Source: Elusimicrobia bacterium UBA5214
Lineage (GTDB): Bacteria > Elusimicrobiota > UBA5214
Length of the DNA: 30,899 nucleotides
Assembly (NCBI GenBank): GCA_002412545.1
Contig: DHVG01000013.1
Span: forward strand, 35,361-66,259
Reading direction: 5' to 3'
Shown: in pieces, positions 23,314 to 30,425 of the stretch
Layout of the letters: each line of letters opens with the position of its first letter
How positions within the stretch are numbered: position 1 is the first letter of the stretch
Translations under genes and position numbers: made by a program
Notes under the pieces: model-generated
Seen by the model: the letters and a program-made list of their open reading frames with translations, nothing else
Databases searched by the model: none
What the model was told of the DNA's origin: nothing

Positions 23314-24747
23314 TCATACTTCAACTATACGGGTTACACTACTGAGCGGCATTCTTTTGAGCCCGTCAGTTCTTTTTATGCCGCTTGAAATTACAACCAA
23401 ATCGCCTTTACTGAGATATTTTTCAGAGACGAGTTCGTTAACAAACCTTTCATATTTCAATTCAACGTTCTTTATCACTTTCGTTAGGAAAACCTTTATA
23501 CCAGACAAAAGTAGTAGATTATTACCAACATTTTTGTCCGGTGTAAAAGCGTATATCATTGCTTTAGGACGAAAATGTGAAATTAATCGTGCGGTGTTAC
23601 CGGTTAAAGTTAAAGCAATTATTGCTTTAGCATTAATTTTTTGTGCTAATTCACGTATTGCAAAAGATACACCTTGATTAAGGTCGCCTTCTCTCGGAAG
23701 CAAACCTTTTGCTTTTAGCAGTTCATCATAATCAATAGCTTCTTCAGTTACTTGAATAATTTTTTTCATTTCTTTAACTGTTTCTACGGGATATTGTCCA
23801 ATTGCTGTCTCGCCGGAAAGCATTAAACAATCACTACCTTGTAATACTGCATTAGCGACATCGGTCACTTCAGCACGTGTCGGATGGGGACTGTTTATCA
23901 TTGAATCAAGCATCTGGGTTGCCACAATTACTGGTTTGCCAGCGTTATTACATTTATCAATAATTTTTTTCTGTATCAACGGCACCTCTGCTCTATCCAG
24001 ACAGACACCCATATCACCACGTGCAATCATTATCCCATCACTTGCTTGAATTATTGAGTCAATATTATCCACACCTTCTCTATCTTCAATTTTAGCGATT
24101 ACTCGTATATGTCCAGCATTGTGTCGTTCGAGTAACCGTTTTATTTGGAATATATGTTCCGCTTTTCTTACAAAGGACTGGGCTATATAATCTACACCAA
24201 GTTTGATACCAAACTGAATATCCCTAATATCGCTTTGGGTTATCCCAGGTAAATCAATACGTTTTTCGGCTAAATTCAAACCTCGCCGACTGGAAAGTTC
24301 ACCACCGATTATTACCTGACAATAGATATTATTCTCATCAATAGATTCTACTTTAAGTTCTATTTTACCATCGTCAAGAAAAATTCTATCATTTTTACAA
24401 ACAATTTCTGGCAATTTCTTATAGTCAACACTTGCTCGTTCCTCATCACCAACCACATTGTCTGTTGTTAAGACAAACTTGTTACCTTTCTTAAGTTCAA
24501 CTATTCTGTCTTCAGCAAATTTACCAATACGTATCTTTGACCCTTGCAAATCCTGTAGAAGACCAACAATTTTCTTTTTCTTTTCTGCTATTTTACGAAG
24601 TAGATTGTATTTACGACGGTGTTCTTCATGAGTACCGTGCGAAAAATTAAACCGCGCAATATCCATTCCCGCATCAATAAGTTCCCCAAGTATCTTTTCA
24701 TTCTCGCTACTCGGTCCGATAGTGCAAATTATTTTTGTCTTTCTCAT
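23314..24747 (-). CDS. pyk: pyruvate kinase
   Basis: Glycolytic enzyme making pyruvate and ATP from PEP and ADP. The 477 residues are typical. Visible motifs: RFNFSHGTHEEH (32-43), the active-site lysine K219 in VIAKIEDREGVDNID, metal/PEP-binding GDMGV (244-248), ATQMLDSM (276-283), TRAEVTDVANAV (290-301) and SGETA (311-315). A C-terminal alpha/beta regulatory domain (about 345-475) ends in SSVTRIVEV. It appears to be a single-gene unit, with a repeat-rich spacer on each side. Confidence 0.97.
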   Translation of the reverse strand: MRKTKIICTIGPSSENEKILGELIDAGMDIARFNFSHGTHEEHRRKYNLLRKIAEKKKKIVGLLQDLQGSKIRIGKFAEDRIVELKKGNKFVLTTDNVVGDEERASVDYKKLPEIVCKNDRIFLDDGKIELKVESIDENNIYCQVIIGGELSSRRGLNLAEKRIDLPGITQSDIRDIQFGIKLGVDYIAQSFVRKAEHIFQIKRLLERHNAGHIRVIAKIEDREGVDNIDSIIQASDGIMIARGDMGVCLDRAEVPLIQKKIIDKCNNAGKPVIVATQMLDSMINSPHPTRAEVTDVANAVLQGSDCLMLSGETAIGQYPVETVKEMKKIIQVTEEAIDYDELLKAKGLLPREGDLNQGVSFAIRELAQKINAKAIIALTLTGNTARLISHFRPKAMIYAFTPDKNVGNNLLLLSGIKVFLTKVIKNVELKYERFVNELVSEKYLSKGDLVVISSGIKRTDGLKRMPLSSVTRIVEV

Positions 24748-25118
24748 TTTAATCTATATTACCAAAAAAGTTGAAGTTTTTGCCGATTCTCCGCCATTGA
24801 TTCAGTGACGGAGAGGAAAAACATTAGCGGATAAAAACCAGTCAAATCTGTCCAACCCAGTCAGATTTACATAAAGGAATGAATTTTATTTTTCTTTAAT
24901 ACCAAAATTGTGTTTATTTTACTCATAATGCACAAAAGTATTAATTTTCTTACATTATACATTTGTTGAGTTGTATTTTGACTTAAAAATTTTATCGGCA
25001 CAGCAAAAACATAGACTTTAACACTTTTCCACCCGATAGGCCCTGCCGAAAAAATCAGAAAAAACACTTTTTTTCTACAAAATTTGAAAATTTCAAGTCC
25101 GAGGCTGCCTCGTTTTTT
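24748..25118. other. pyk-ATPase spacer, no gene
   Basis: 371 bases. A candidate -10 TATAAT (24954-24959, minus) lacks a good -35. Degenerate acggattaaaa / cagtcagattt words occur at 24808-24870. Copy A of the accessory-block repeat is at 25046-25067. The open frame at 24867-25067 (minus) starts in that repeat and matches nothing I know, so it is not called as a gene. Confidence 0.5.
25046..25067 (-). repeat. accessory-block repeat, copy A (truncated)
   Basis: CCGAAAAAATCAGAAAAA preceded by acccgataggccctg. The CTCCGTCCC end is missing. Confidence 0.6.
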
Positions 25119-25120
25119 TT
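25100..25120 (+). terminator. plus-strand intrinsic terminator
   Basis: CGAGG-ctg-CCTCG followed by eight T's on the plus strand. It overlaps the stop codon of the ATPase gene. No plus-strand gene precedes it, so it may block antisense transcription or terminate an unrecognised small RNA. On the minus strand it lacks a U-tract. Confidence 0.6.
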
Positions 25121-26336
25121 AACTTAAAAGTACCGGAACAGGAACTACCCACATTTTATCACCTAACTTGAGTATCTCTTTGCCATTGTATAACAATATC
25201 GCCGCACGACAGTTCTTACTGCTATTTAAGTATGCTTTCAAACCAACCAAATCTTTCTCCTGCCAGCGAGTGCCACTCTTGGTTTCAATTGCAATGGTTT
25301 CATTACCAATTTCCAAGATAAAATCTACCTCGTATCTACCTTGAATATTCCAGTAAGCAATTTCTGTTCCCGGAAGATGGACTGATAGTATACTTTCTAA
25401 GTTTTGGGCAACATAATTTTCCCATAAAGCACCGGATAATGTTTCATTCGGACCTAAATTCCGTATCCCGGCTAAATAATAGGCTAATCCTGAATCGGAT
25501 AAATATATCTTTGGTGATTTTATTAAACGACTAGAACGATTACGCAAATACGGTAGCATACGGTGGATAATGCAGGATGTTTCCATCAAGGCAAGGTATC
25601 TTGCCGTGGTCATAACATTTAATTTTGCATCCCGGGCTAACTCACTCTGCTTGAGAATTTGTGCGTTTCTCAGTGCTACCAACTTCAAAAGATTACGAAA
25701 TGAGACCAGGTCTCCGACCTGACTTAAAGAACGAATATCTCGTTCAAGATAGGTCTGTTCGTAACCACGGAACCAGATATCCGGGTTGCCAACTTCACCC
25801 AGACAAACCGATGGCATTCCTCCTTTGATGATGTTACCCCATTTTATTGGTTTAACTTCTACTTTGGGAAATTTATTGTTTTTCAGGAAATATATCAGTA
25901 CAGGAATTCTTTTGGTAATCCCGAACCTCTCTCTATAAGAAAAAGGATACAAAGTTAAATATATCGCCCTGCCGGCTAAACTTTCGGCAATATTTTTTAA
26001 GAGCAAGAAATTGGAAGAACCGCTTAAGAGGAACTGTCCTGGACGGCGTTTTTTATCAACGACTTTTTTTATATAACTTAAGATTTCCGGAAATTTTTGT
26101 GCTTCATCAATGGTAATCGGCTGAGTGGATGATACTATCTCTTCCGGATTCATTCTTGCCGCTTCAAGAACATTAAAGTCATCAAAACTAAAATATTGGC
26201 GATTTTTCAATTCCGGTTGATTAAGCAAAATCGTGCTTTTCCCAGTCTGCCGCATACCGGAAAGCACTACTACCGGCATATTTTTCAGCGATTCAACCAA
26301 AATTTTAGCGATTTCTCTTGGTTTATATCCTGTCAT
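25119..26336 (-). CDS. AAA-family ATPase with DUF4143 (PD-(D/E)xK-like) C-terminus
   Basis: A 405-residue protein of the common AAA_14-DUF4143 family. Walker A GMRQTGKST is at 27-35, Walker B ITIDEAQ at 74-80 and the sensor LLSGSSN at 103-109. A winged-helix-like segment (QSELARDAKLNVMTTARYLALM) spans about 230-251. The C-terminal half has the nuclease-fold arrangement E306, D338 and E351-x-K353 (YEVDFILE...IAIETKSG). Members are widespread, often in mobile or accessory regions; function is undetermined and nuclease activity is not shown. It has a perfect promoter of its own. The start at 26336 lies right behind that promoter and gives the usual N-terminus. Confidence 0.9.
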   Translation of the reverse strand: MTGYKPREIAKILVESLKNMPVVVLSGMRQTGKSTILLNQPELKNRQYFSFDDFNVLEAARMNPEEIVSSTQPITIDEAQKFPEILSYIKKVVDKKRRPGQFLLSGSSNFLLLKNIAESLAGRAIYLTLYPFSYRERFGITKRIPVLIYFLKNNKFPKVEVKPIKWGNIIKGGMPSVCLGEVGNPDIWFRGYEQTYLERDIRSLSQVGDLVSFRNLLKLVALRNAQILKQSELARDAKLNVMTTARYLALMETSCIIHRMLPYLRNRSSRLIKSPKIYLSDSGLAYYLAGIRNLGPNETLSGALWENYVAQNLESILSVHLPGTEIAYWNIQGRYEVDFILEIGNETIAIETKSGTRWQEKDLVGLKAYLNSSKNCRAAILLYNGKEILKLGDKMWVVPVPVLLS

Positions 26337-26344
26337 AGTTTAAC

Positions 26345-26373
26345 ATTATATGTTATCTTTTGACATTTGTCAA
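26345..26373 (-). promoter_or_regulatory. consensus promoter for the DUF4143 ATPase gene
   Basis: TTGACA (26368-26373), a 17-base spacer and TATAAT (26345-26350) on the minus strand. The -10 ends only 8 bases before the ATG at 26336, so the transcript is nearly leaderless. The spacer also holds TGTCAA, forming a TTGACA-aa-TGTCAA inverted repeat over the -35, a possible operator. Confidence 0.8.
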
Positions 26374-26465
26374 GGTTATTGCTGGAAGAAATTTTGTCAA
26401 CTATTCTACCCCGGCATTCTTCAGGATAACTACCTTCTTAGGAGCAAAGTTTGACCCGGTAAAAC

Positions 26466-26491
26466 GTAGCCGACCCTTAAGGGTCGGCTAC
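26466..26491. repeat. 26-base perfect palindrome
   Basis: The arms GTAGCCGACCC and GGGTCGGCTAC meet at a TTAA centre. Related half-sites (taaaacgtaaccggcc about 27993 and gggtcggctacc about 28075) flank another repeat block, so it is a dispersed family. On the minus strand it is followed by GTTTT, only weakly terminator-like. Confidence 0.7.
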
Positions 26492-26524
26492 TTCTCCTTA
26501 AGAATATTGGAATGAGAGGCACTT

Positions 26525-26576
26525 CCCGATAGTCCCTACCGAAAAAATCAGAAAAATTCCCTCCGTCCCGATTTTC
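26525..26576 (-). repeat. accessory-block repeat, copy B
   Basis: Full copy: gatagtccctac, CCGAAAAAATCAGAAAAA, ttccctccgtcccgatttt. Seven-base direct repeats tcccgat (26524-26530 and 26566-26572) lie at the two ends. Confidence 0.75.
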
Positions 26577-26641
26577 ACTCTGACCTTCAAGGTGACGTCT
26601 TCCCGCTTATTACCTTATTCGTTACCCTATTCAAAAAATTA

Positions 26642-27682
26642 TTACCCTATTCGCTTCCATCGGGCAGATTGTCCTTTACCAAGACAGATAATCTTTTTTT
26701 CTTTTTGTAACTGCCTAAATACCACACGAATCATATCCCTGCTTACGCCCAGACAAACCCTTTCTATATCCGAGAGAGAAAATTCACCTACCTGGCTATT
26801 GATCGCCTGAACAACAATCTCGGTCTTAGCACCACGAAAACTCTTTACATTTCCTGCTCTCTGTTCAAATTCTCGATAAGCAGAATTTATTGTCCCTAAA
26901 AAGTAATACAGCCAGGGTTCAATATCGTGTTTTGCTTCATGCCAGTACTTTGAACTCTTCTGTAATGCCTCGTAATATGTCTCCTTTGACTGTTCAATTA
27001 TCCTTTCAATGCTAATATATTTCCCGACTTCATAACCGTAATGGTACAAAACCAGCAAGGTGAGCAATCTTGAAACCCGGCCATTGCCGTCCCTAAAAGG
27101 ATGAATACAGAGGAAATCTAAGATAAGACCGGCAATTGCATAAAGGGCAGGATACTTTAACTGCTCCACGCTATGCTTATAGGTTAAACACAATTGTTTT
27201 ATTGCTCCGGGAGTTAAAGAGGCAGATACGGGTTTAAATATAATTTCCACTCTCCCATCAGGATTCTTCTTTATGATTTCATTATCTTTCTTCTTCCACT
27301 GCCCGGCATCACCTGTCTCAGCATGACTTAAACGATGCAATTCTTTTATTGTCTCAGGAGAAATATCCAAACTGTTATGTTTTCGATGAATTAAATCCAA
27401 TGCCTTACGGTATCCCACTATCTCTTCCTCAGACCTATCGCGGGGCTTACTATGTCCGATTACCAGAGGTTCGAGTCGCTTTTTTTCTACGGTTACTCCT
27501 TCTATACGATTAGATGATTCTGTGCTCTCAATTAAAGCCATCTCTACAAGTGCTCTCAAAATTTGCGGTGATTGTTTGGCGTATAATTCTTGTTTGCCTT
27601 TATATTCAGATATTGAGGTCATTAGCCATATTGCTCCGGCTGGTAATTTTAAATCTTTTCCTGCTTTTTTAAAAGACATCAT
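26642..27682 (-). CDS. Fic family protein (predicted AMP transferase)
   Basis: Fic enzymes usually transfer AMP from ATP to target proteins and can act as toxins or regulators. The core motif HPFRDGNGR (194-202 counted from the ATG at 27682) is intact, including the catalytic His. An N-terminal inhibitory motif SNRIEG (S57, E61) makes this a self-inhibited class II Fic. A C-terminal winged-helix region (SLSDIERVCLGVSRDMIRVVFRQLQKEKKIICLGKGQSARWKRIG) follows, as in many Fic-HTH proteins. Start: AGAGG lies 10 bases before 27682; the ATG at 27751 would add 23 residues. A 17-base palindrome lies between the two candidate starts. No separate antitoxin gene is adjacent, consistent with internal inhibition. 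Confidence 0.92.
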   Translation of the reverse strand: MMSFKKAGKDLKLPAGAIWLMTSISEYKGKQELYAKQSPQILRALVEMALIESTESSNRIEGVTVEKKRLEPLVIGHSKPRDRSEEEIVGYRKALDLIHRKHNSLDISPETIKELHRLSHAETGDAGQWKKKDNEIIKKNPDGRVEIIFKPVSASLTPGAIKQLCLTYKHSVEQLKYPALYAIAGLILDFLCIHPFRDGNGRVSRLLTLLVLYHYGYEVGKYISIERIIEQSKETYYEALQKSSKYWHEAKHDIEPWLYYFLGTINSAYREFEQRAGNVKSFRGAKTEIVVQAINSQVGEFSLSDIERVCLGVSRDMIRVVFRQLQKEKKIICLGKGQSARWKRIG

Positions 27683-27730
27683 TATTTGTATTCCTCTTTC
27701 TGATTGTAGCTTTCTGCCACCCAATCTTGA

Positions 27731-27747
27731 GGTCACAATTTGTGACC
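27731..27747. promoter_or_regulatory. 17-base palindrome upstream of fic
   Basis: GGTCACAA-t-TTGTGACC, perfect 8-bp arms. If the gene starts at 27682, this sits about 50 bases upstream and would be a good operator for autoregulation by the Fic HTH. If it starts at 27751, it encodes the SQIVTS residues. Confidence 0.5.
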
Positions 27748-27902
27748 ACATCTTCTTTTGTAATTAATCCAGTTATCCGCTACTTCTTTCTTATATTTTT
27801 CCAGATTCCTCACTAATTAGTGAGCATCAACAACCGTCCCCGATTCCCACTGTAATGTCATGTTGAGCGAAGCGAAACATCTCTCGGGACCTTTTTCTTC
27901 CG

Positions 27903-27968
27903 GACAGGTCACCTGCCGAAAAAATCAGAAAAATTACCTCCGTCCCAATTTCCCCGTCCCAATTTCCC
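27903..27968 (-). repeat. accessory-block repeat, copy C
   Basis: Begins CAGGT-c-ACCTG, then the CCGAAAAAATCAGAAAAA core and cctccgtcccaattt. The last 14 bases (cgtcccaatttccc) are tandemly duplicated. Confidence 0.75.
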
Positions 27969-28036
27969 TGCACTACCACTTTCTCCCTGACAGTAAAACG
28001 TAACCGGCCATTACCTGTCCTCCGACCTGTCCTCCG

Positions 28037-28072
28037 AAGCTTTAGCAAAGGTGGAAGCTTTAGCGAAGGAGG
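28037..28072 (-). repeat. tandem gctttagc repeats shared with proS insertion
   Basis: Two adjacent 18-base units, gaagctttagcaaaggtg and gaagctttagcgaaggag. The same word lies in frame in proS at about 22060-22075. Confidence 0.7.
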
Positions 28073-28095
28073 AAGGGTCGGCTACCTTTTTTTCA

Positions 28096-28151
28096 CCTGA
28101 TAGGGTTCCTACCGAAAAAATCGGGGAAAAATACCTCTGTCCCCATTTTCC
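28096..28151 (-). repeat. accessory-block repeat, copy D
   Basis: ATAGG-gtt-CCTA hairpin start, a diverged core ccgaaaaaatcggggaaaaa, and cctctgtccccattttcc. It ends 3 bases from the stop codon of the gene at 28155-28874. Confidence 0.7.
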
Positions 28152-28154
28152 TCT

Positions 28155-28874
28155 TCATTTGTCAAAGCCGGGGCGTTTGAAGTGACAATGTCCAGGAAAT
28201 TTTTTATCTATACCTTTTCTCAATTGTCCAGCAGTAATAAGCAAAGGCAGAATATTGTCTTCAAGATTCTTATCCCAATGATAAATCTTCTGTAGCGCCT
28301 TAATTGATTCGGTTAATCCCAAATAAGCAACTTTGGCACTTCCGTCTGAGTCAAAATCACAAGTATCCGGCATACTTAAAGCACGATAAATCTTTGCCGG
28401 GATAAGTGTATGATACCACAAAATTACTTGATAACAAAGGGCTATCTCTTGAAAATTTTCTGCTTCCTTTTCCGGAGAAGGCATAATTTCAACCCTTTTT
28501 GTAAGGTCAATTCCTTCTTCTTGAATTATGTCTTTCAATTTCCTAAGAAATCTATGAGCAAGTTTTCGATATTTTTCCGCTGTTCTAAAAAGTGAATGCT
28601 GGTCCGGGTCCCGAGGTTCAGATTTTATCTCCGGTAATGTTTCAAGGTCTATCCCTCTATCTTCGGCTGCCTTTTTTATTAATTCCATTGCTTCTTTTAA
28701 ACTATCTCCGACATCCTGCATGATAATTTTCCAGTCGTAAGGGTCTTCTCCTTTCCAACGATGTTCAGCTAATCTTTTTTTCTCTCTTACCGCAAGAAGA
28801 CACTGATGAGAAAGTGAACATCGTTCACACCAGCGGTCACAGTAATTATAAATTCCAGGAATAAATTCGTTCAT
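28155..28874 (-). CDS. Cys-rich conserved hypothetical protein
   Basis: 239 residues. I recognise the FIPGIYNYCDRWCERC start as a recurring conserved-hypothetical pattern but know no function. A Cys cluster C12-x3-C16-x2-C19-x5-C25 at the N-terminus could bind zinc or an Fe-S cluster. The rest is polar and helical, with a Glu/Lys-rich middle (about 55-115), no membrane segment and no signal peptide. A second small CHCHF motif lies near the end. It is closely bracketed by repeat copies: D is 3 bases after its stop, and E is about 13 bases before its start. This makes it the clearest single-gene unit of the repeat-bounded array. Confidence 0.7.
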   Translation of the reverse strand: MNEFIPGIYNYCDRWCERCSLSHQCLLAVREKKRLAEHRWKGEDPYDWKIIMQDVGDSLKEAMELIKKAAEDRGIDLETLPEIKSEPRDPDQHSLFRTAEKYRKLAHRFLRKLKDIIQEEGIDLTKRVEIMPSPEKEAENFQEIALCYQVILWYHTLIPAKIYRALSMPDTCDFDSDGSAKVAYLGLTESIKALQKIYHWDKNLEDNILPLLITAGQLRKGIDKKFPGHCHFKRPGFDK

Positions 28875-28886
28875 TCTTGAAAATAA

Positions 28887-28930
28887 GACCTGTGCCGAAA
28901 AAAATAATTAAGTTCTCTGTCCCCGGATTT
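28887..28930 (-). repeat. accessory-block repeat, copy E (diverged)
   Basis: gacctgtg, ccgaaaaaaataattaag, ttctctgtccccggatttcc. The core is altered but both ends are recognisable, and the orientation is the same. Confidence 0.6.
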
Positions 28931-28994
28931 CCAAATAAATGAAAACTCCTTTTTTTTCAAAGATTTTTTAATTATTTGTTTTTTCACCGCATTT

Positions 28995-29690
28995 TCACCG
29001 CATCCTTAATATGTAATATGTTCCTTTCCCGATACCCTTTTTCTCAATTATATTCAACGATTTTAATTTTGTTAATTCCCGCAGTGATGTGTCACCGGAA
29101 ACATCCAGTAACTTTGCACAGAGACCAGTTGTAATTCGTTGATTGTTTTTTATATACTCTACAATTTTCTTTTGTCGTTCGGTTAGGATTAACTCAATTT
29201 TTTTCTCTTCAAATTTTTCTTTAGTCGAGAATATCGTAACTAATATACTGCGTTCATCTGCTTTTATTTCCGGTAAATCAGGATTTAATGGATGTTCTTT
29301 GTGTTCCTTAATTATCTTATCCCATCCTTCTCCTAACTCTTCAATATATTTAACTTTTGCTGAATTCTTTGCTATGATTGGATTTCTTGAATACTGTTTA
29401 TCAGTTATGTTCTGTGGGGTTATTTCTTTTGGTAGTCCCCCGGGATTATAAAATTCTATTTTATTTGAAAATATCTTTACAATTATTTTGCTACCGGAAT
29501 CTGAGTAATCCCGGTGGCAAACTGCATTGGTTGTTAATTCTCTAACTGAAAACCAGCCATATTCTGGAATATCTTCTCTTTCAATTCTATCGGGTAACAA
29601 ACGAGACATAACTGCAATATGTTCTTTTATGTATTTATTACATTCATCTATCTGTTCAAAACAAATTCCCCGTAAATTCCTTATAATCAA
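28995..29690 (-). CDS. AlbA_2/HATPase regulator, C-terminal part (frameshifted)
   Basis: Continuation of the gene at 29656-30369 in another frame. The listed start is only the open-frame limit; true coding begins at about 29657 with EQIDECNKYIKEHIAV. It contains the GHKL-like HATPase_c_4 domain (ELTTNAVCHRDYSDSGSKIIVKIFSNKIEFYNPGGLP, then NPIIA and GEGWDKIIKE) and a C-terminal winged helix (LTERQKKIVEYIKNNQRITTGLCAKLLDVSGDTSLREL). These are the usual second and third domains of AlbA_2-type putative regulators or RecG-like proteins. There is no ribosome-binding site of its own. It is probably a non-functional half unless frameshifting restores it. Confidence 0.8.
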   Translation of the reverse strand: MIIRNLRGICFEQIDECNKYIKEHIAVMSRLLPDRIEREDIPEYGWFSVRELTTNAVCHRDYSDSGSKIIVKIFSNKIEFYNPGGLPKEITPQNITDKQYSRNPIIAKNSAKVKYIEELGEGWDKIIKEHKEHPLNPDLPEIKADERSILVTIFSTKEKFEEKKIELILTERQKKIVEYIKNNQRITTGLCAKLLDVSGDTSLRELTKLKSLNIIEKKGIGKGTYYILRMR

Positions 29691-30369
29691 GCCTTTTCGT
29701 TTCTACCTCCTCGCCTCTATATCTTGCCAAAGCAATATACGCATTCATATAAAATTTTTGTGGTTCTTTACCAAATAACAGAATCCCAGCGTTAGTTGGT
29801 TCCCCTTCTCTAATACAACCTAAAGATTTTAACAAACTCTGCAAATTCCCCGTTATCTTTTTTTCTGATAATTTTTCGTAAAGCGGTACAAACTTTTCTT
29901 TTATATAGTTCCAATCAAAATCTTTTAAAGTTGCTTCTTCGCAAATTTGTTTATCAAATTGAAGTTTGTCTTTATGTTTTTCTAAAATTGACCTCTCATA
30001 TTCGTCTTTGGACATTCTAACCGTAGATTTACCTACTCGTTTAAAAGGTCTACCAAATGCTAAAACTAATTTCTCAGCAGATTCTTTGACCTCTATTACG
30101 ATAATGCACTTACCTTTAACTTTTTCTACTGAAATTTTGGGATAAACTTTCGGGTCAGTGTTACTGACAATTTTATTGGTTAAATCTTCAATTGTATCTT
30201 TTCCAACCTTTACTCCAATAACCTTCCCGGAGTTCAACATCCCGACAAGTATCTCCCCACCCCTTGTGTTAGAGAAAGCAGAAATCGTCTCTACAATTTC
30301 TTTCCACTCCCCAACCGATTTCTTAAATTCAGCACTTTGGTTTTCTCTCTTAGAAATAAAATCGTTCAT
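29656..30369 (-). CDS. AlbA_2 (Schlafen-type) regulator, N-terminal part (frameshifted)
   Basis: 237 residues. The AlbA_2 domain is at about 8-120: ENQSAEFKKS (E14), VETISAFSNTRGGEILVGM (F32, N34, G37-G38), then VKGKCIIVIEVKES and GRPFKRVGKSTVRMS. The product ends abruptly at GNLF-stop. The next frame continues with FEQIDEC, exactly the expected family sequence, so one extra T in the run at 29658-29661 (plus-strand aaaa) breaks the gene. Restored, the protein would be about 457 residues, normal for the family. These proteins are putative transcriptional regulators or nucleic-acid-binding ATPases, common in accessory islands. Repeat copy F lies 8 bases upstream of the ATG. Confidence 0.85.
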   Translation of the reverse strand: MNDFISKRENQSAEFKKSVGEWKEIVETISAFSNTRGGEILVGMLNSGKVIGVKVGKDTIEDLTNKIVSNTDPKVYPKISVEKVKGKCIIVIEVKESAEKLVLAFGRPFKRVGKSTVRMSKDEYERSILEKHKDKLQFDKQICEEATLKDFDWNYIKEKFVPLYEKLSEKKITGNLQSLLKSLGCIREGEPTNAGILLFGKEPQKFYMNAYIALARYRGEEVETKRLDYKEFTGNLF

Positions 30370-30376
30370 TTCCGAT

Positions 30377-30424
30377 TTGACCCTTTTCCGAAAAAATCAG
30401 AAAAATTCCCTCCGTCCCGATTTG
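30377..30424 (-). repeat. accessory-block repeat, copy F
   Basis: ttgaccctttt, CCGAAAAAATCAGAAAAA, ttccctccgtcccgatttgcc. It fills the gap between the ORF6N stop (30426) and the AlbA_2 start (30369). Confidence 0.75.
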
Positions 30425-30425
30425 C

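Larger units (their letters stand above)
26374..26641. other. Fic-ATPase spacer with palindrome and repeats, no gene
   Basis: Contains the 26-base perfect palindrome at 26466-26491, repeat copy B at 26525-26576 and, at 26605-26645, attaccctattcg-type tandem words next to the Fic stop codon. No coding frame is convincing. Confidence 0.5.
27748..28154. repeat. composite repeat spacer, no gene
   Basis: Contents in order: ctcactaattagtgag palindrome (27811-27826); atgtcatgttgagcgaagcg-type dispersed repeat (27854-27885) with ATGTT/AACAT ends; repeat copy C (27903-27968); the diverged GTAGCCGACCC palindrome family enclosing three gctttagc words (27990-28086); repeat copy D (28096-28151). The open frame at 27827-28048 is pure repeat translation and is rejected. 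Confidence 0.65.

Noticed and set aside
24867..25067. 66-residue open frame on the minus strand
   Set aside because: It begins inside repeat copy A (the FFLIFSAGP start is repeat translation), matches no family and has no ribosome-binding site.
27827..28048. 73-residue open frame on the minus strand
   Set aside because: Its peptide is a concatenation of dispersed repeats (FLIFSAG and FRFAQHDI types), so it is non-coding repeat sequence.
25046..30424. CRISPR array made of the six recurring repeats
   Set aside because: The copies are separated by whole genes rather than 30-40-base spacers, and no cas gene is present.
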